DNA from: Candidatus Avedoeria danica
GTDB taxonomy: Bacteria > Chloroflexota > Anaerolineae > Epilineales > Epilineaceae
Direction of reading: 5' to 3'
Length of the DNA stretch: 64,000 bases
Assembly (NCBI GenBank): GCA_016703025.1
Contig: JADJCV010000004.1
Location: forward strand, 1,298,501 to 1,362,500
Shown here: piece after piece, positions 1 to 11,698 of the stretch
How positions within the stretch are numbered: the stretch's first letter is position 1
Layout: the number at the start of each line of letters is the position of its first letter
Translations under genes and position numbers: made by a program
Notes under the pieces: generated by a model
What the model saw: the letters and a program-made list of their open reading frames with translations, nothing else
What the model was told of the DNA's origin: nothing
The model's database searches: none

Positions 1-795
1 CAGGCGGGTGATGGAGTCGAGGAGGATGACGACGGACTTGCCGTGCTCGACCAGGCGCTTGCCGCGCTGGAGGGACATCTCGGCGACGCGCACGTGATCC
101 GTCACGGGCTCGTCGAACGTCGAGCTGTAGACCTCGGCATCGACGGAGCGGTCCATGTCCGTCACCTCTTCGGGCCGCTCGCCGATCAGGACGACCATGA
201 GCGACACGTCGGGGTGGTTGGCGCTCACGCCGTTCGCGATCTGCTTGAGGATCGTCGTCTTGCCGGTCTTGGCCGGCGAGACGATCAGCCCGCGCTGCCC
301 GCGGCCGATCGGGGACAGCAGGTCGATCAGGCGCGTGGCGGTGATGTTCGGCGTGGTCTCGAGGCCAAGTCGCACGGTCGGGAAGATGGCCGTGAGCTCC
401 TCGAAGCGAGGTCGATCCAGCGCCTTCGCGGGCGGCTCGCCGTTGATCGCGTCCACCCGGAGCAAGCCCTGGAACTTCTCATTGTCCTTCGGCGCCCGCA
501 CCTCGCCGATGACGAGGTCACCCGTCCGGAGACCGAACCGGCGGATCTGGGTCTGCGAGACGTACACGTCCTCCGGCCCGGGCTTCAGATTGTGAGCCCG
601 CAGGAAGCCGATCCCGTCCTGGACGATCTCGAGGATACCGCCGCCGAAGAGCTGGCCGCGGCTCTCCGTCTCGGCCTTGAGGATGCCGAAGATGAGGTCG
701 GTCTTCTTGAGGTGCTCCGCGCCGTGCACTTCGTGCTCGCGTGCGACGGCGCGCAGCGCATCAACGGTCATCCCATCCAGTTCGGCGATCTCCAC
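1..795 (-). CDS. rho: transcription termination factor Rho (3' end beyond window)
   Basis: Homohexameric RNA-dependent ATPase that ends transcription by translocating along nascent RNA. The visible 265 residues hold the Rho N-terminal helical domain (ELDGMTVDALRAVAREHEV), the cold-shock-like RNA-binding domain around residues 60-130 (GFLRAHNLKPGPEDVYVS) and the start of the ATPase core with Walker A PAKTGKT and the run IGERPEEVTDMDR; it leaves the window at LLDSITRL just past Walker B. The start is set at GTG 795, which has GGAG nine bases upstream and begins exactly at the Rho_N domain; GTG 858 and ATG 771 are in-frame alternatives. It follows glpX on the same strand, so the two are probably co-transcribed. 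Confidence 0.93.
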   Translation of the reverse strand, partial: MEIAELDGMTVDALRAVAREHEVHGAEHLKKTDLIFGILKAETESRGQLFGGGILEIVQDGIGFLRAHNLKPGPEDVYVSQTQIRRFGLRTGDLVIGEVRAPKDNEKFQGLLRVDAINGEPPAKALDRPRFEELTAIFPTVRLGLETTPNITATRLIDLLSPIGRGQRGLIVSPAKTGKTTILKQIANGVSANHPDVSLMVVLIGERPEEVTDMDRSVDAEVYSSTFDEPVTDHVRVAEMSLQRGKRLVEHGKSVVILLDSITRL

Positions 796-891
796 GCGGC
801 GGTGCTCCGGTGCGGCGACGCGGGGGCGGTCCCCGTCGCGGTGGTGGGCCGCACCCACGTCGGTGGGCCCGGCTCGATGCGCTCGCTTGGC

Positions 892-1899
892 TCAGCGCAT
901 CGCGCTGTTCGTGCCGTCGTAGTCCACCTGGCTGATGACCATCAGCTTGTCCCAGCGGTGCTGGCTCTCGATCCGCCGAACCGTCCCCGACAGGCTGCGC
1001 ATGACCACGGAGTACGTGGCGGCGCCATGCCCGAAGAGCTGGACGCCCTTCAGCAGCTCGCCGTCCGTGATTCCGGTGGCAGCGAAGAAGACGTTGTCGC
1101 CGGCCACGAGGTCGTCCGTCGTCAGGACGCGGTCAACGTCCATTCCGGCGGCGACGGCGCGCGCCCGTTCCGCGTCGTCGCGCGGGATCATCCGGCCCTG
1201 GATGGCGCCGCCGATGCACTTCAGGGCGCACGCGGCGATGATCCCCTCCGGCGTGCCCCCGACGCCCATGAGCACGTCGACGCCCGTCCCGTCCACCGCC
1301 GCCATGATCGCGCCCGCCACGTCGCCGTCCGTGATGAACCGGATCCGGGCGCCCGTGGCGCGGATCCGGGCGACGAGGTCGGCGTGACGCGGCCGGTCCA
1401 GGACGACGACCGTCAGGTCGTCGAGGTCCTTGCGGTACGCGCGGGCGATGGCGCGCAGGTTCTTTTCCACGGACGCCGTGATGTCGATCGCGCCGGCGGC
1501 TGCGGGGCCGACGGCGATCTTGTCCATATAGACGATCGGACCCGGGTTGTACATCGCGCCCCGCTCGCTCACGGCGACGACGGACAGCGCGTTCGAGCGC
1601 CCCATGGCCAACAGCCGCGTGCCGTCCACCGGGTCGACGGCGACGTCCACCTGCGGTCCGCTGCCCGTGCCGACGGACTCGCCGTTGTAGAGCATCGGCG
1701 CCTCGTCCTTCTCGCCCTCACCGATCACGACGACGCCATCCATCTGAATCGTGCGCAGCAGCAGGCGCATCGCGTCGACGGCGGCCTGGTCGCCGGCCTC
1801 CTTGTCGCCCCGCCCCATGTGCCGCGAGGCGGCAAGGGCGGCCGCCTCGGTCACGCGGACGAGGTCGAGGGCGAGGTTGCGGTCGGGTTCGTTCGACAC
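892..1899 (-). CDS. glpX: class II fructose-1,6-bisphosphatase
   Basis: Hydrolyses fructose 1,6-bisphosphate to fructose 6-phosphate in gluconeogenesis. The 335-residue product matches the GlpX family in length and opens with the typical NLALDLVRVTEAAALAASR. The metal/phosphate motif DPVDGTRL and the segments GEGEKDEAPML and GVGGTPEGI are intact. GTG 1899 is preferred because GGAG lies eight bases upstream; GTG 1908 is three codons earlier with no usable spacing. A promoter candidate lies at 1936-1966. The stop is about 100 bases before the rho start on the same strand. Confidence 0.94.
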   Translation of the reverse strand: MSNEPDRNLALDLVRVTEAAALAASRHMGRGDKEAGDQAAVDAMRLLLRTIQMDGVVVIGEGEKDEAPMLYNGESVGTGSGPQVDVAVDPVDGTRLLAMGRSNALSVVAVSERGAMYNPGPIVYMDKIAVGPAAAGAIDITASVEKNLRAIARAYRKDLDDLTVVVLDRPRHADLVARIRATGARIRFITDGDVAGAIMAAVDGTGVDVLMGVGGTPEGIIAACALKCIGGAIQGRMIPRDDAERARAVAAGMDVDRVLTTDDLVAGDNVFFAATGITDGELLKGVQLFGHGAATYSVVMRSLSGTVRRIESQHRWDKLMVISQVDYDGTNSAMR

Positions 1900-1935
1900 G
1901 GATGGCACTCCATATCGGGCAGCGGGCGGGGGACG

Positions 1936-1966
1936 AGTATATCAGGGAGGGTCGGGGGCGCGGCAA
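1936..1966 (-). promoter_or_regulatory. candidate glpX-rho promoter
   Basis: Read on the minus strand, TTGCCG (1966-1961) is followed after 19 bases by TATACT (1941-1936), about 37 bases before the glpX start. The -10 box is good, and the -35 is partial with a long spacer. Confidence 0.45.
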
Positions 1967-2083
1967 GTCGGACGGCGAAGCCGCGCAGGAGGGGACATCG
2001 ATGGCATGGTGTCCGCCGGCCGTCCGGAGGCGAAATCACCGGCGGCGGTCGTCCACACCGAGCATGCCCCTACAGCCATGACC

Positions 2084-3325
2084 TTACAGCCGGCCGCTCA
2101 ACTCCCCCGCCATGTCCGACCCGTTCTTCAACAACCGAGTCGGCACGTTCATCGCCGCCAGCTCGGCCACGATGCCGAGGCTCGAGCCCGCCGCGCCGAA
2201 CGTGCTCGGCTCGACGAGCACGGCCAGCGTGCGCACGCCGCGCATCGCCAGCGTGCGGGCGTTCTCGGTCCAGCGCAGCGTCATCGCGGGCGTGATCACG
2301 ACGACGGTCGTGTGGCGCGTGAACTCGGCGTTCTCGGTGGACAGGACCTGCGAGAGACCGGTTCGGCCCGTCGCGCGCAGCACGGCCAGGCTCGAGAGAA
2401 TCTTGTGGAGCTGCCGCTCGCCGCGGTCCGGGCGGTGGACCACCCGCCGTTGGCCGTACGCCACGAGCCCGACGGACCGGCCGCCGTCCAGGAAGTGGCG
2501 GGCAAGGCTGGCGGCGGCCGAGACGGCGTACTCCTCCGTCGTCGGCGGAAGGAGTTCGTCGCGCAGAACCCAATCGGCCAGGTCCGGACCGTCGGACGGC
2601 ACATCGCCCACGTGGACGTCGCGGTCGAGGTCGAGGACGATCCAGAAATCGGCGATCGGATCGAGCTCGAACTCCTTCGTGAAGAGTTGGTTGCGGCGCG
2701 CCGTCGTGGGCCAATGGATGCGGCTGAGCGCGTCGCCGGGCTGGTAGGCGCGCACGGACCGCACGTTGGTGGTGGCGAACTGGGCGCGGCGCCGGATCAC
2801 CTGGCCGCCGGTCAGGTAGCCGGTCGGGAGGTCGACGGCGTCCAGCGGGACAGTGCGCGGGTAGACGGTGAAGCTCTGCGTGGCGTCCAGGTGCCGCACC
2901 GCCTGGAACAGCCCGAGCGGGTCGCCCCCGATGAGCGTCACCGGGCCGAGCGTGAACTGCCCGCGGCGCACGCACATCGTGCGGACCGTCCAGGTGCGCA
3001 TGACGCCCGGCGGCAGCGTGCTCACGACGCGGCTGGCACGGTGGCCGGGCAGATCGCTCTCGTCCCGCACCTCGATCCAGAGTTTCGGCAGCCAGCCTCG
3101 GTTCGTCAGCCGGAAGACCTCTTCACAGTAGCCGCCGACCTCGGCCCGGCGGGCGCGCGTGGTCCGGCTGATGCCGATCCATCGCACGCTGCCCCACGTG
3201 ATGAACCGCGCCACGCCGACGGCCGCGAGCAGGATGTAGCACACCCGCATGAGCAGCGGGCTGCCGGTCGCGATGCCGATCAGGCCGACGACGAGGCCGA
3301 GGCCGAGCAGCGCATAGCCGAGCAC
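2084..3325 (-). CDS. DUF58 domain protein (VWA-like partner of MoxR)
   Basis: A 413-residue membrane-anchored protein. Two hydrophobic helices lie at the N-terminus (LLGLGLVVGLIGIATGS and VCYILLAAVGVARFITWG), followed by a soluble domain. The DUF58 hallmark is clear near residue 190 (YQPGDALSRIHWPTTARR), followed by a VWA-like Rossmann segment with DFWIVLDLDRDV in place of a full MIDAS DxSxS. DUF58 proteins are usually encoded beside MoxR ATPases, as here (10-base gap), and are thought to work with them in assembling or activating surface complexes; the client is not identifiable. The start is GTG 3325. No transglutaminase-type third member is present. Confidence 0.88.
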   Translation of the reverse strand: MLGYALLGLGLVVGLIGIATGSPLLMRVCYILLAAVGVARFITWGSVRWIGISRTTRARRAEVGGYCEEVFRLTNRGWLPKLWIEVRDESDLPGHRASRVVSTLPPGVMRTWTVRTMCVRRGQFTLGPVTLIGGDPLGLFQAVRHLDATQSFTVYPRTVPLDAVDLPTGYLTGGQVIRRRAQFATTNVRSVRAYQPGDALSRIHWPTTARRNQLFTKEFELDPIADFWIVLDLDRDVHVGDVPSDGPDLADWVLRDELLPPTTEEYAVSAAASLARHFLDGGRSVGLVAYGQRRVVHRPDRGERQLHKILSSLAVLRATGRTGLSQVLSTENAEFTRHTTVVVITPAMTLRWTENARTLAMRGVRTLAVLVEPSTFGAAGSSLGIVAELAAMNVPTRLLKNGSDMAGELSGRL

Positions 3326-3335
3326 GCAGCGCCGC

Positions 3336-4289
<954 letters not shown>

Positions 4290-4409
4290 TCGTTGCTCCA
4301 TCTCTCTCGTCGGCGGTGGGGGCCGTCGGCGTCTGGGTTGCGTTGTCGCGATGCTGTAACCGGGTTGCGACGAACATCGTTCAGTGGGGGTCCAGCGGTC
4401 GGTCGGGCA

Positions 4410-4418
4410 ACTATACCA
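4410..4418 (-). promoter_or_regulatory. extended -10 element upstream of moxR
   Basis: On the minus strand TGGTATAGT fits an extended -10 (TGnTATAGT). It lies about 120 bases before the moxR start, in the 290-base divergent region 4290-4579. I see no convincing -35 and no other element in that gap. Confidence 0.35.
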
Positions 4419-4579
4419 TCCGGGATTCGGCGGCGGATGAACGGCTGGTGAGGGGCGGCGGCGCGGGCCGATTGGCACATGGACTACGATGGCGAGACCG
4501 CGCCGAACGATCCGCCGGCCCCCTGTCGCGGGGCGTCGCCCGTTGCGGCGGCGCGTCGACGCGCCTACCATCTCGCAAG

Positions 4580-7500
4580 ATGCTTCCCCGATCCCCTTCG
4601 TCGATGTCCGGACTCCGCCGAGTGCGTACCCGGCCGAACATCGCCCCCGCGCGTTTCCGACGGGTTGTCGCCGCGCTCACGCTGGCCGGCACGCTGCTGA
4701 CGCTCGCCGTCGTCGGCCCGCGCGCCGTCCACCCCTCAAGCCAAACCCCCGTTGCGGCCGCCGTGGCCCAGTCAGGCGACTTCGCCGACGCCGACGCCGC
4801 CGTGGCCGCCGCCGTCCCGCCCACGATGACCGTTTTCGTCGGCACACCGCACGCCTACGTCTCGCTCGATCACCCGCTGCGGTGCGGGAGCGACACCGTT
4901 CAGAGCGCCGAGTTGCGCGATGCATCCGGCATCAAGGCGCTCGCCGTGGTCGAGTGCTTCTACGGCAGCAGCCTGTTCGTTCACTTCGTCCTCCGCCCCG
5001 ACGGCCGACCGGTCGACCCTGCCGCCGCCGACTTTCCGCGCATCGTCGCCGGCGACACGATCGTCGTGCGGTCAGGCGACACCGTGTTCACGGGTGTGGC
5101 CCCAGTCCTCGACGGTGAGGTCTCGCCGGATGGCGAGCGTGTGTTCGGGCTCTTGACGCCGGGAACTGTAACCTCCCTCGCCGTGATCCGCGGATCGCTC
5201 ACCGGCGTCGATGCGCTCTGGCCGTACGCCGACCGCGAAGACTACTGGTGGGAGCGCTTCCGCAGTGCCACTGAACGCTTCGCGGTCACGGCGGATGCGA
5301 ACGGCACCTGGTCCGTCGACCTTGGCGCAACAGCGACCGCCCTCCGGCCTGGCGACAGCGCGGTCATCGAGCAACGGGACGCGTTCGGCAATCGTTATGT
5401 CATGGGCGTAGCCCCGCCCACGATCATCGTCGGCCGCGTGCTCGGCCGATCTCTCGTCGCAGTCCAGGCGACGAACGGGACCCGGCTGGCTGTAGAGGTC
5501 GCCGTGCCGGGCGAACCGCCGCTGCGCTTCACGAGGCACAGCGACGTTTGGGGCTGGTCGCTGCTCGCGTTCGACGAGCGCGGCGGCGCGATCCTGCCCG
5601 GGTTCGCGCCGCGGATGAGCACGATCGGCGCGTTCGAGCGGGTGCCGCCGGGGACGGTAGTCTCGTTCACGCCGCTTGCCCCGCAATCCGACGATCCGGT
5701 CGCTGCGGCACAACGGTTCGTCGCCGGCGACGTCGACCTCGCGTTCGACGCTGCGCCGGTCAACGGACCCGTTCGTGGCCGCGCCGGCCCGGGAAGGGAC
5801 GTCGACGTGCGTGTTGCCGGTCCGCTCGGCCTGCAGCACGTCGCAGCCACCGCTGCCGACGCGAACGGCGTCTTCACGGCCACGCTGCCGGCCCCACTCG
5901 ACCCCGGCTGGCGGGCGCTCGTCGTCGAGCGCGAGGGGCCGATCAGCGTGGCGCACTTCCTCACGCGGCGGCACGTCCGCGTGGCCGTTGGCTCGCCGTT
6001 CGTCATGGGGCTTGGACAGGATTACTACGGCAGCGACATCACGGTGACGCTGCGCGCCGGTAACGGCATCCTCCTCGGCACCGGGCGCGTCGACGCGCTC
6101 GGCGGCAGCGCCTGGATCGCGCAGCTCGACGGCGTGGCGGACGCCGCTGGCAATCCCGGTCCGCCCGTCGTCGCCGCGCCGGGCACGCGAGTCGAGGTGG
6201 CGTTCGACGACGGCGACCCCGTGGTCGTTCCGGTCGACGACATCAGCGTGGCCGTGGCGATCAGCGGCGACGGATTGACGGGGACGGCGCCGCCGGGCGC
6301 CCGCGTGTTGCTGTCCGGCACGGACGGGCGCGACATCGCCCTCGGCTGGGAGGACAATGGCGCCTGGATCGACGGGCTGACCGTGAACGTCGGCACGACG
6401 GCCGTCGCCGGCTTCGACGGCCGCTGGGAGGCCGGTGCGGAGTCCCTTGGGCTCGGGCGTCCGCTCGCGGCCGGCGATTACGGCAGCGCCACCGTCGTGT
6501 TGGCGAGCGGACACGCGTTGACCGCCGGCTGGGCGCCAATTCGGGTGGACTACGACCTGGACAGCGGGGCCGCGGAGGGCGTCGGACCGCCCTGGTCCAG
6601 ACCGGACGTGGCGCTGCTGGATGCCGCCGGTCAGCGCGTCGGGCGTCGCGCCGACCGCGTCGCCGAGCCGTGGGCGTGGTTTAGCGGCTGGTCGGCCGAG
6701 CCCAACTGGCAGGCCGTCGTCGGCGACGAGCAGCGCGCGGGCGTCCAGCCGATCGACGGCGACCAGTTGCGGGTCACGTTCCGTAGCGACGGCGTCACGG
6801 TGCCGATTCCGCCTCTGGGCGGCGTGATCCACGCTGCGGACGGCATCATCGTCGGGCGATCGCGCCCAGGGTCGAGCGTCATCTGCACGCTGGCGGACGA
6901 CCGGTGGCCGGTGGGTAGCGCGATGACGGCGACGGTCGATGCCAAGGGCGTCTGGCTGCTCGACGCGCGCGCCAGCGCCGGCACCGCCGTCAGCGCCACC
7001 CGCGGCGCCGCCTGTTTCGCGGCGGTACCGCCGCACCGGTTCCATCGCGCCATCGCCGCGCCGGGCCTGACGCTTGACCTCGACCGCGGTCGGGTCGAGG
7101 GCCGTGTCTCGGCCGGTGTCGCCGTGACGGTCAGCCGCGCGCACGCCGGCCGCGTCCACACGACGGTTGGGCGATCCGATCCGGAAGGCGCGTTCAGCGC
7201 GCGGGTGCCGGGTGGCGCGGCCGAGCCGGCGGATGCCCCGGCGAACCCGCTCGCGGCCGGCGACGGCGTGACGGTGGCGGTGCCCGACCCGCGCGGCGGA
7301 GTATTTGCACAGGAGATCGTAGTTCCGCAGCTTGATCTGCAGCTGGATGTGACCGCCAACCGCATCACCGCCACGACGCTGCCATCGACTCGCCTCGAGC
7401 TGTCGATGGGCAGCACTGAAGTGCACGTCATCGGCCAACGGTACATCGGTGCGTCACGAGCGATGTCCGTCGTCGTACCGTCCGACGGGCGATTGGAGGT

Positions 7501-8701
7501 CGATGCCACACCTGTTGGCACGTTGGCCGGCGGCCGGAGCGTTGTGGCCGCCCTCTGGCTCGCATCGGGCCACCGCATACTGCGGCGTCGGATCGTTCCC
7601 CGCTTCGAAGTGCCGATCAACGGCCACCGGGTCTGCGTGCTGGGCGATTCCGCGGCGCCTGTGACCGCTGCGCTCGAGCGCGACGGAAGCGTCGTGGCCG
7701 TGGGCACCGCCAGGATCAGCGCAGCCGGCGGTGTGGCAGTGGACCTCGTTCGCGCGGACGGCCGACCCGACGCCACACGGCCTGGGGACGTCGTAACGAT
7801 ACGCAACGGTCACGCGGCTGCGGTTGTCGCGACGTCCCTCGAAATTCCACCGCTCACCTGGACGATGGACTGGGCCGACCAGATCGTTGAAGGTGACACA
7901 GTGCCGGACTCCGTCGTCGCGGTCGCGTTCTCGTCGCGTGCCGAATGTCAGCCGGCGCCCATCGACTTCTGGCTCGCCCACGGCGTTCAGAATACTGCCG
8001 CCAACACAAACGGCCACTTCCGATGGCAGCACGGCGGTGAGATGACCGCCGGCTTTTGGGCGCTTGAAGAAGCCGAACTCAACCTCACGCTCCCGCTTCC
8101 CGGCGGCCACGCCGCCATCGCCCGCGGCCGCGAGCTGCGCGCCGACGCGCACGTCGACACGCCGTGGCTGGCAGGCGAGGCGGACGCCGAGGCAGTCGTG
8201 ACGGCGGGCGTGACGGACGCCGCCGGGCGCCCGCGCGGCGCGGGAGAGGTGCGCGCGGACGCGGGTGGGCGGTGGCGGATGGAGATCGGCAGCGGTGCGG
8301 GCACGCCGACGCTGCGGCCCGGAGATCGCGTCACGCTCGTATCCGGTGCCCAGTCCACGTTGCTGACCGTCCAGCCGTTCGGCTTCGACGTCGGGCGCGG
8401 CGGCGACATCGCCGGCACAGCGCCGCCGGACGCCACCGTCACCGCCGTCGTCGACCTCGATCCCGACCTCGGCTGGCACCAGCCATCCCGCACGTTGTCC
8501 ATCACGGCCGACGCGAGCGGTGCGTGGGCCATCCCGGCAACAGCGGGCCGCCGCGGCTGGTCGCTCGCCGAAGCCGTCGCGCTCACGGCGAGTGTGGCGG
8601 CCGAGGGGCGGCACCGGACGGTGGCGGTGTGGCGGCGGCCGGTCGACCTCGGGAGCCCGGTGGTCCGGTTGGCGTTGCCGTGGTTGGGGCGTGGGCGGTA
8701 G
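4580..8701 (+). CDS. large exported protein with repeated beta-sandwich-like modules
   Basis: A 1373-residue protein of unknown function. A basic stretch and hydrophobic core (RRVVAALTLAGTLLTLAVVGP) near residues 25-50 form a signal peptide or anchor. The rest is a chain of modules, each ending in a loose motif D-A-x-G-x-W/F followed by L-x-x-G-D-x-V, for example DANGTWSVDLG with LRPGDSAVIEQ, DANGVFTATLP, DPEGAFSARVPG and DAGGRWRMEIG with LRPGDRVTLVSG. This resembles Ig-like, Big or carboxypeptidase-regulatory-like sandwiches. No catalytic motif, sortase signal or C-terminal membrane helix is visible. Start ATG 4580 is chosen for the signal peptide; ATG 4604 is an alternative. Confidence 0.75.
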   Translation: MLPRSPSSMSGLRRVRTRPNIAPARFRRVVAALTLAGTLLTLAVVGPRAVHPSSQTPVAAAVAQSGDFADADAAVAAAVPPTMTVFVGTPHAYVSLDHPLRCGSDTVQSAELRDASGIKALAVVECFYGSSLFVHFVLRPDGRPVDPAAADFPRIVAGDTIVVRSGDTVFTGVAPVLDGEVSPDGERVFGLLTPGTVTSLAVIRGSLTGVDALWPYADREDYWWERFRSATERFAVTADANGTWSVDLGATATALRPGDSAVIEQRDAFGNRYVMGVAPPTIIVGRVLGRSLVAVQATNGTRLAVEVAVPGEPPLRFTRHSDVWGWSLLAFDERGGAILPGFAPRMSTIGAFERVPPGTVVSFTPLAPQSDDPVAAAQRFVAGDVDLAFDAAPVNGPVRGRAGPGRDVDVRVAGPLGLQHVAATAADANGVFTATLPAPLDPGWRALVVEREGPISVAHFLTRRHVRVAVGSPFVMGLGQDYYGSDITVTLRAGNGILLGTGRVDALGGSAWIAQLDGVADAAGNPGPPVVAAPGTRVEVAFDDGDPVVVPVDDISVAVAISGDGLTGTAPPGARVLLSGTDGRDIALGWEDNGAWIDGLTVNVGTTAVAGFDGRWEAGAESLGLGRPLAAGDYGSATVVLASGHALTAGWAPIRVDYDLDSGAAEGVGPPWSRPDVALLDAAGQRVGRRADRVAEPWAWFSGWSAEPNWQAVVGDEQRAGVQPIDGDQLRVTFRSDGVTVPIPPLGGVIHAADGIIVGRSRPGSSVICTLADDRWPVGSAMTATVDAKGVWLLDARASAGTAVSATRGAACFAAVPPHRFHRAIAAPGLTLDLDRGRVEGRVSAGVAVTVSRAHAGRVHTTVGRSDPEGAFSARVPGGAAEPADAPANPLAAGDGVTVAVPDPRGGVFAQEIVVPQLDLQLDVTANRITATTLPSTRLELSMGSTEVHVIGQRYIGASRAMSVVVPSDGRLEVDATPVGTLAGGRSVVAALWLASGHRILRRRIVPRFEVPINGHRVCVLGDSAAPVTAALERDGSVVAVGTARISAAGGVAVDLVRADGRPDATRPGDVVTIRNGHAAAVVATSLEIPPLTWTMDWADQIVEGDTVPDSVVAVAFSSRAECQPAPIDFWLAHGVQNTAANTNGHFRWQHGGEMTAGFWALEEAELNLTLPLPGGHAAIARGRELRADAHVDTPWLAGEADAEAVVTAGVTDAAGRPRGAGEVRADAGGRWRMEIGSGAGTPTLRPGDRVTLVSGAQSTLLTVQPFGFDVGRGGDIAGTAPPDATVTAVVDLDPDLGWHQPSRTLSITADASGAWAIPATAGRRGWSLAEAVALTASVAAEGRHRTVAVWRRPVDLGSPVVRLALPWLGRGR

Positions 8702-8709
8702 CGTCCGCC

Positions 8710-8715
8710 TATAAT
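8710..8715 (+). promoter_or_regulatory. -10 box of a probable leaderless rlmN transcript
   Basis: A perfect TATAAT ends seven bases before the rlmN ATG, so initiation at the usual distance would fall at or next to the start codon. There is no Shine-Dalgarno sequence in between. Only a weak -35 (TTGGGG at 8684, 20-base spacer) is visible. Confidence 0.55.
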
Positions 8716-8721
8716 CGCCCC

Positions 8722-9986
<1,265 letters not shown>

Positions 9987-9990
<4 letters not shown>

Positions 9991-10721
9991 GCCAGTCGCG
10001 CGCGCTCGATGATGCCGCTGCCCGGGCCGCCGTCGCCCCCGACGCCGTCGAGATCCTGCCCTCGATCCTCTCCGCCGACTTCGCGCACCTCGCCGACGAC
10101 ATCGACGCCGTGCGCGCCGCCGGCATTCGGACCGTCCAGGTGGACGTGATGGACGGCGTCTTCGTGCCGAACATCTCGGTCGGCCTGCCGGTCGTCGCCG
10201 CCCTGAAGGCGCTCGGGACGATCCGACTGGACGTCCACCTGATGATCACCGCGCCCGAACGCTATATCGATGCCTTCGTGGACGCCGGCGCCGACGTCCT
10301 GACCGTCCACACCGAGGCGACGCCCCACCTCCATCGGGCACTGGAAGCGATCCGCGCCCGCGGCGCGCTCGCCGGCGCCGCCGTCAACCCGGCCACGCCG
10401 ACCGCGGCGATCGAGGACGTCCTCGAGATCGTCGACGTCGCGCTCGTCATGACGGTGAATCCCGGGTTCGGCGGGCAGCGGTTCATCCGACTGTGCCTGC
10501 CCAAGATCGCGCGCCTGCACCGGCTCGCCCGAGAGCGCGGCCTGGCGACGGTGGTGCAGGTCGACGGCGGGATCGACGCGACTACGATCGGCGCCGCCGT
10601 GGCCGCCGGGGCGCGGCAGTGCGTCGCCGGATCGGCCGTCTACAGCGCGGGCGTGCCGGTGGCCGAAGCGATCGCCCGCTTGCGGCGCGCCGCCGCCGCA
10701 GGGCTCGACCAGGCGGTGTGA
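9987..10721 (+). CDS. rpe: ribulose-phosphate 3-epimerase
   Basis: Interconverts D-ribulose 5-phosphate and D-xylulose 5-phosphate in the pentose phosphate pathway. A TIM barrel of about 220 residues follows a 22-residue N-terminal extension. Family signatures are EILPSILSADFAHL, QVDVMDGVFVPNIS, LDVHLMI, MTVNPGFGGQRF and VDGGID, so the metal and acid/base residues are intact. GTG 9987 overlaps the rlmN stop (GTGA). The whole gene lies antisense to an unusually extended reading frame of the convergent patatin-like gene. Confidence 0.94.
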
Positions 10722-11652
10722 CGCGCGTCGTCCCAGCCGATCGAGGTTCGTCGCGCGCCGTCCTCGCACGTCACCGCCCCAGTCGACGCGCACGCCGCGA
10801 CGCTGCACGTCCTGGAGTTCGTCCCGCAGCACGGCGGCAGCGGCCCGCTCTCCTTCCGCCACAACGGCCAGCGCATCCACACGACCGAAGAGATCGAGAT
10901 GCGCCACGTTCGGGCGGATGATGATCTCGGGCTGATCGAGCGTCAGTCGGCTTTCCAGCAGGGCGCGATGGCTGATGTCGGCCGCCCGGACGAAGACCTC
11001 GAACGCGCGCACGAAGCGGAGTCGCCGGAACAGGCGCGCCGCGGGCAGGCCGTCGAGGCGGGCAGCCGCGGGGTGCCGCGCGGTGCCGGCCGGGCGGGGC
11101 GTCAGCACGACGGCCACGACGGGCAGGCCCGGCGCGAGCCGGCGCGCGGCGCGCACCGGCACCGGATCGATCGCGCCGCCGTCGATCAGCCGCTTGCCGT
11201 GCAGCGTCTCGGGCGGAAAGAGCCCCGGGATGGCGATCGCGGCCCGCAGCGCCGGCGCGACGGCGCCCGCGTGCAGGACGTGCCGCGCGCCGGAATCGAG
11301 GTCGACCGTGGTCAGCGCCAGCGGCACGTCCAGCTCCGCGAACGTCCGCAAGCCGACGAGCGTGTGAATCACGTGGTGCGCGGCGCGCGCATCCAGCAGG
11401 GCCTCGCCGCGCCGGGCGCGCCGGAAGCGGGCGGACAGCTGCGTCGCCGCCAATTCCTCGATCAGGCGCGGCACGCCGTGGCCGGCCGCGAACCCGGCGC
11501 CGACCAGCCCGCCGGCGCTCGTGGCCGCCACCGCCCGCACGCGCAGGCCGGCGCGCTCGAACGCCTGCAGCGCGCCGAGCTGCGCGAAACACTTCACCCC
11601 ACCACCCCCGAGGGCCAACACGACGTCCACAGCATCCTCCCGGTGCCGGCGC

Positions 11653-11659
11653 TATCATA
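11653..11659. promoter_or_regulatory. divergent -10 elements between patatin gene and recG
   Basis: In the 68-base divergent gap, TATCAT (plus, 11653-11658) could serve recG about 40 bases downstream. Its other strand reads TATGAT (11659-11654) toward the patatin gene. Neither has a clear -35. Confidence 0.35.
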
Positions 11660-11698
11660 CCGGACCGCCCCGCCCCGAATCGCCCCGAACCACCGGCC

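Noticed and set aside
43..2295. Long plus-strand open frame over rho and glpX
   Set aside because: Antisense frame of two clear genes; composition is Arg/Ala/Asp-rich with no domain, typical of GC-rich shadows.
5072..7438. 788-codon minus-strand frame inside the exported repeat protein
   Set aside because: Low-complexity Arg-rich translation opposite a protein with a signal peptide and ordered repeats.
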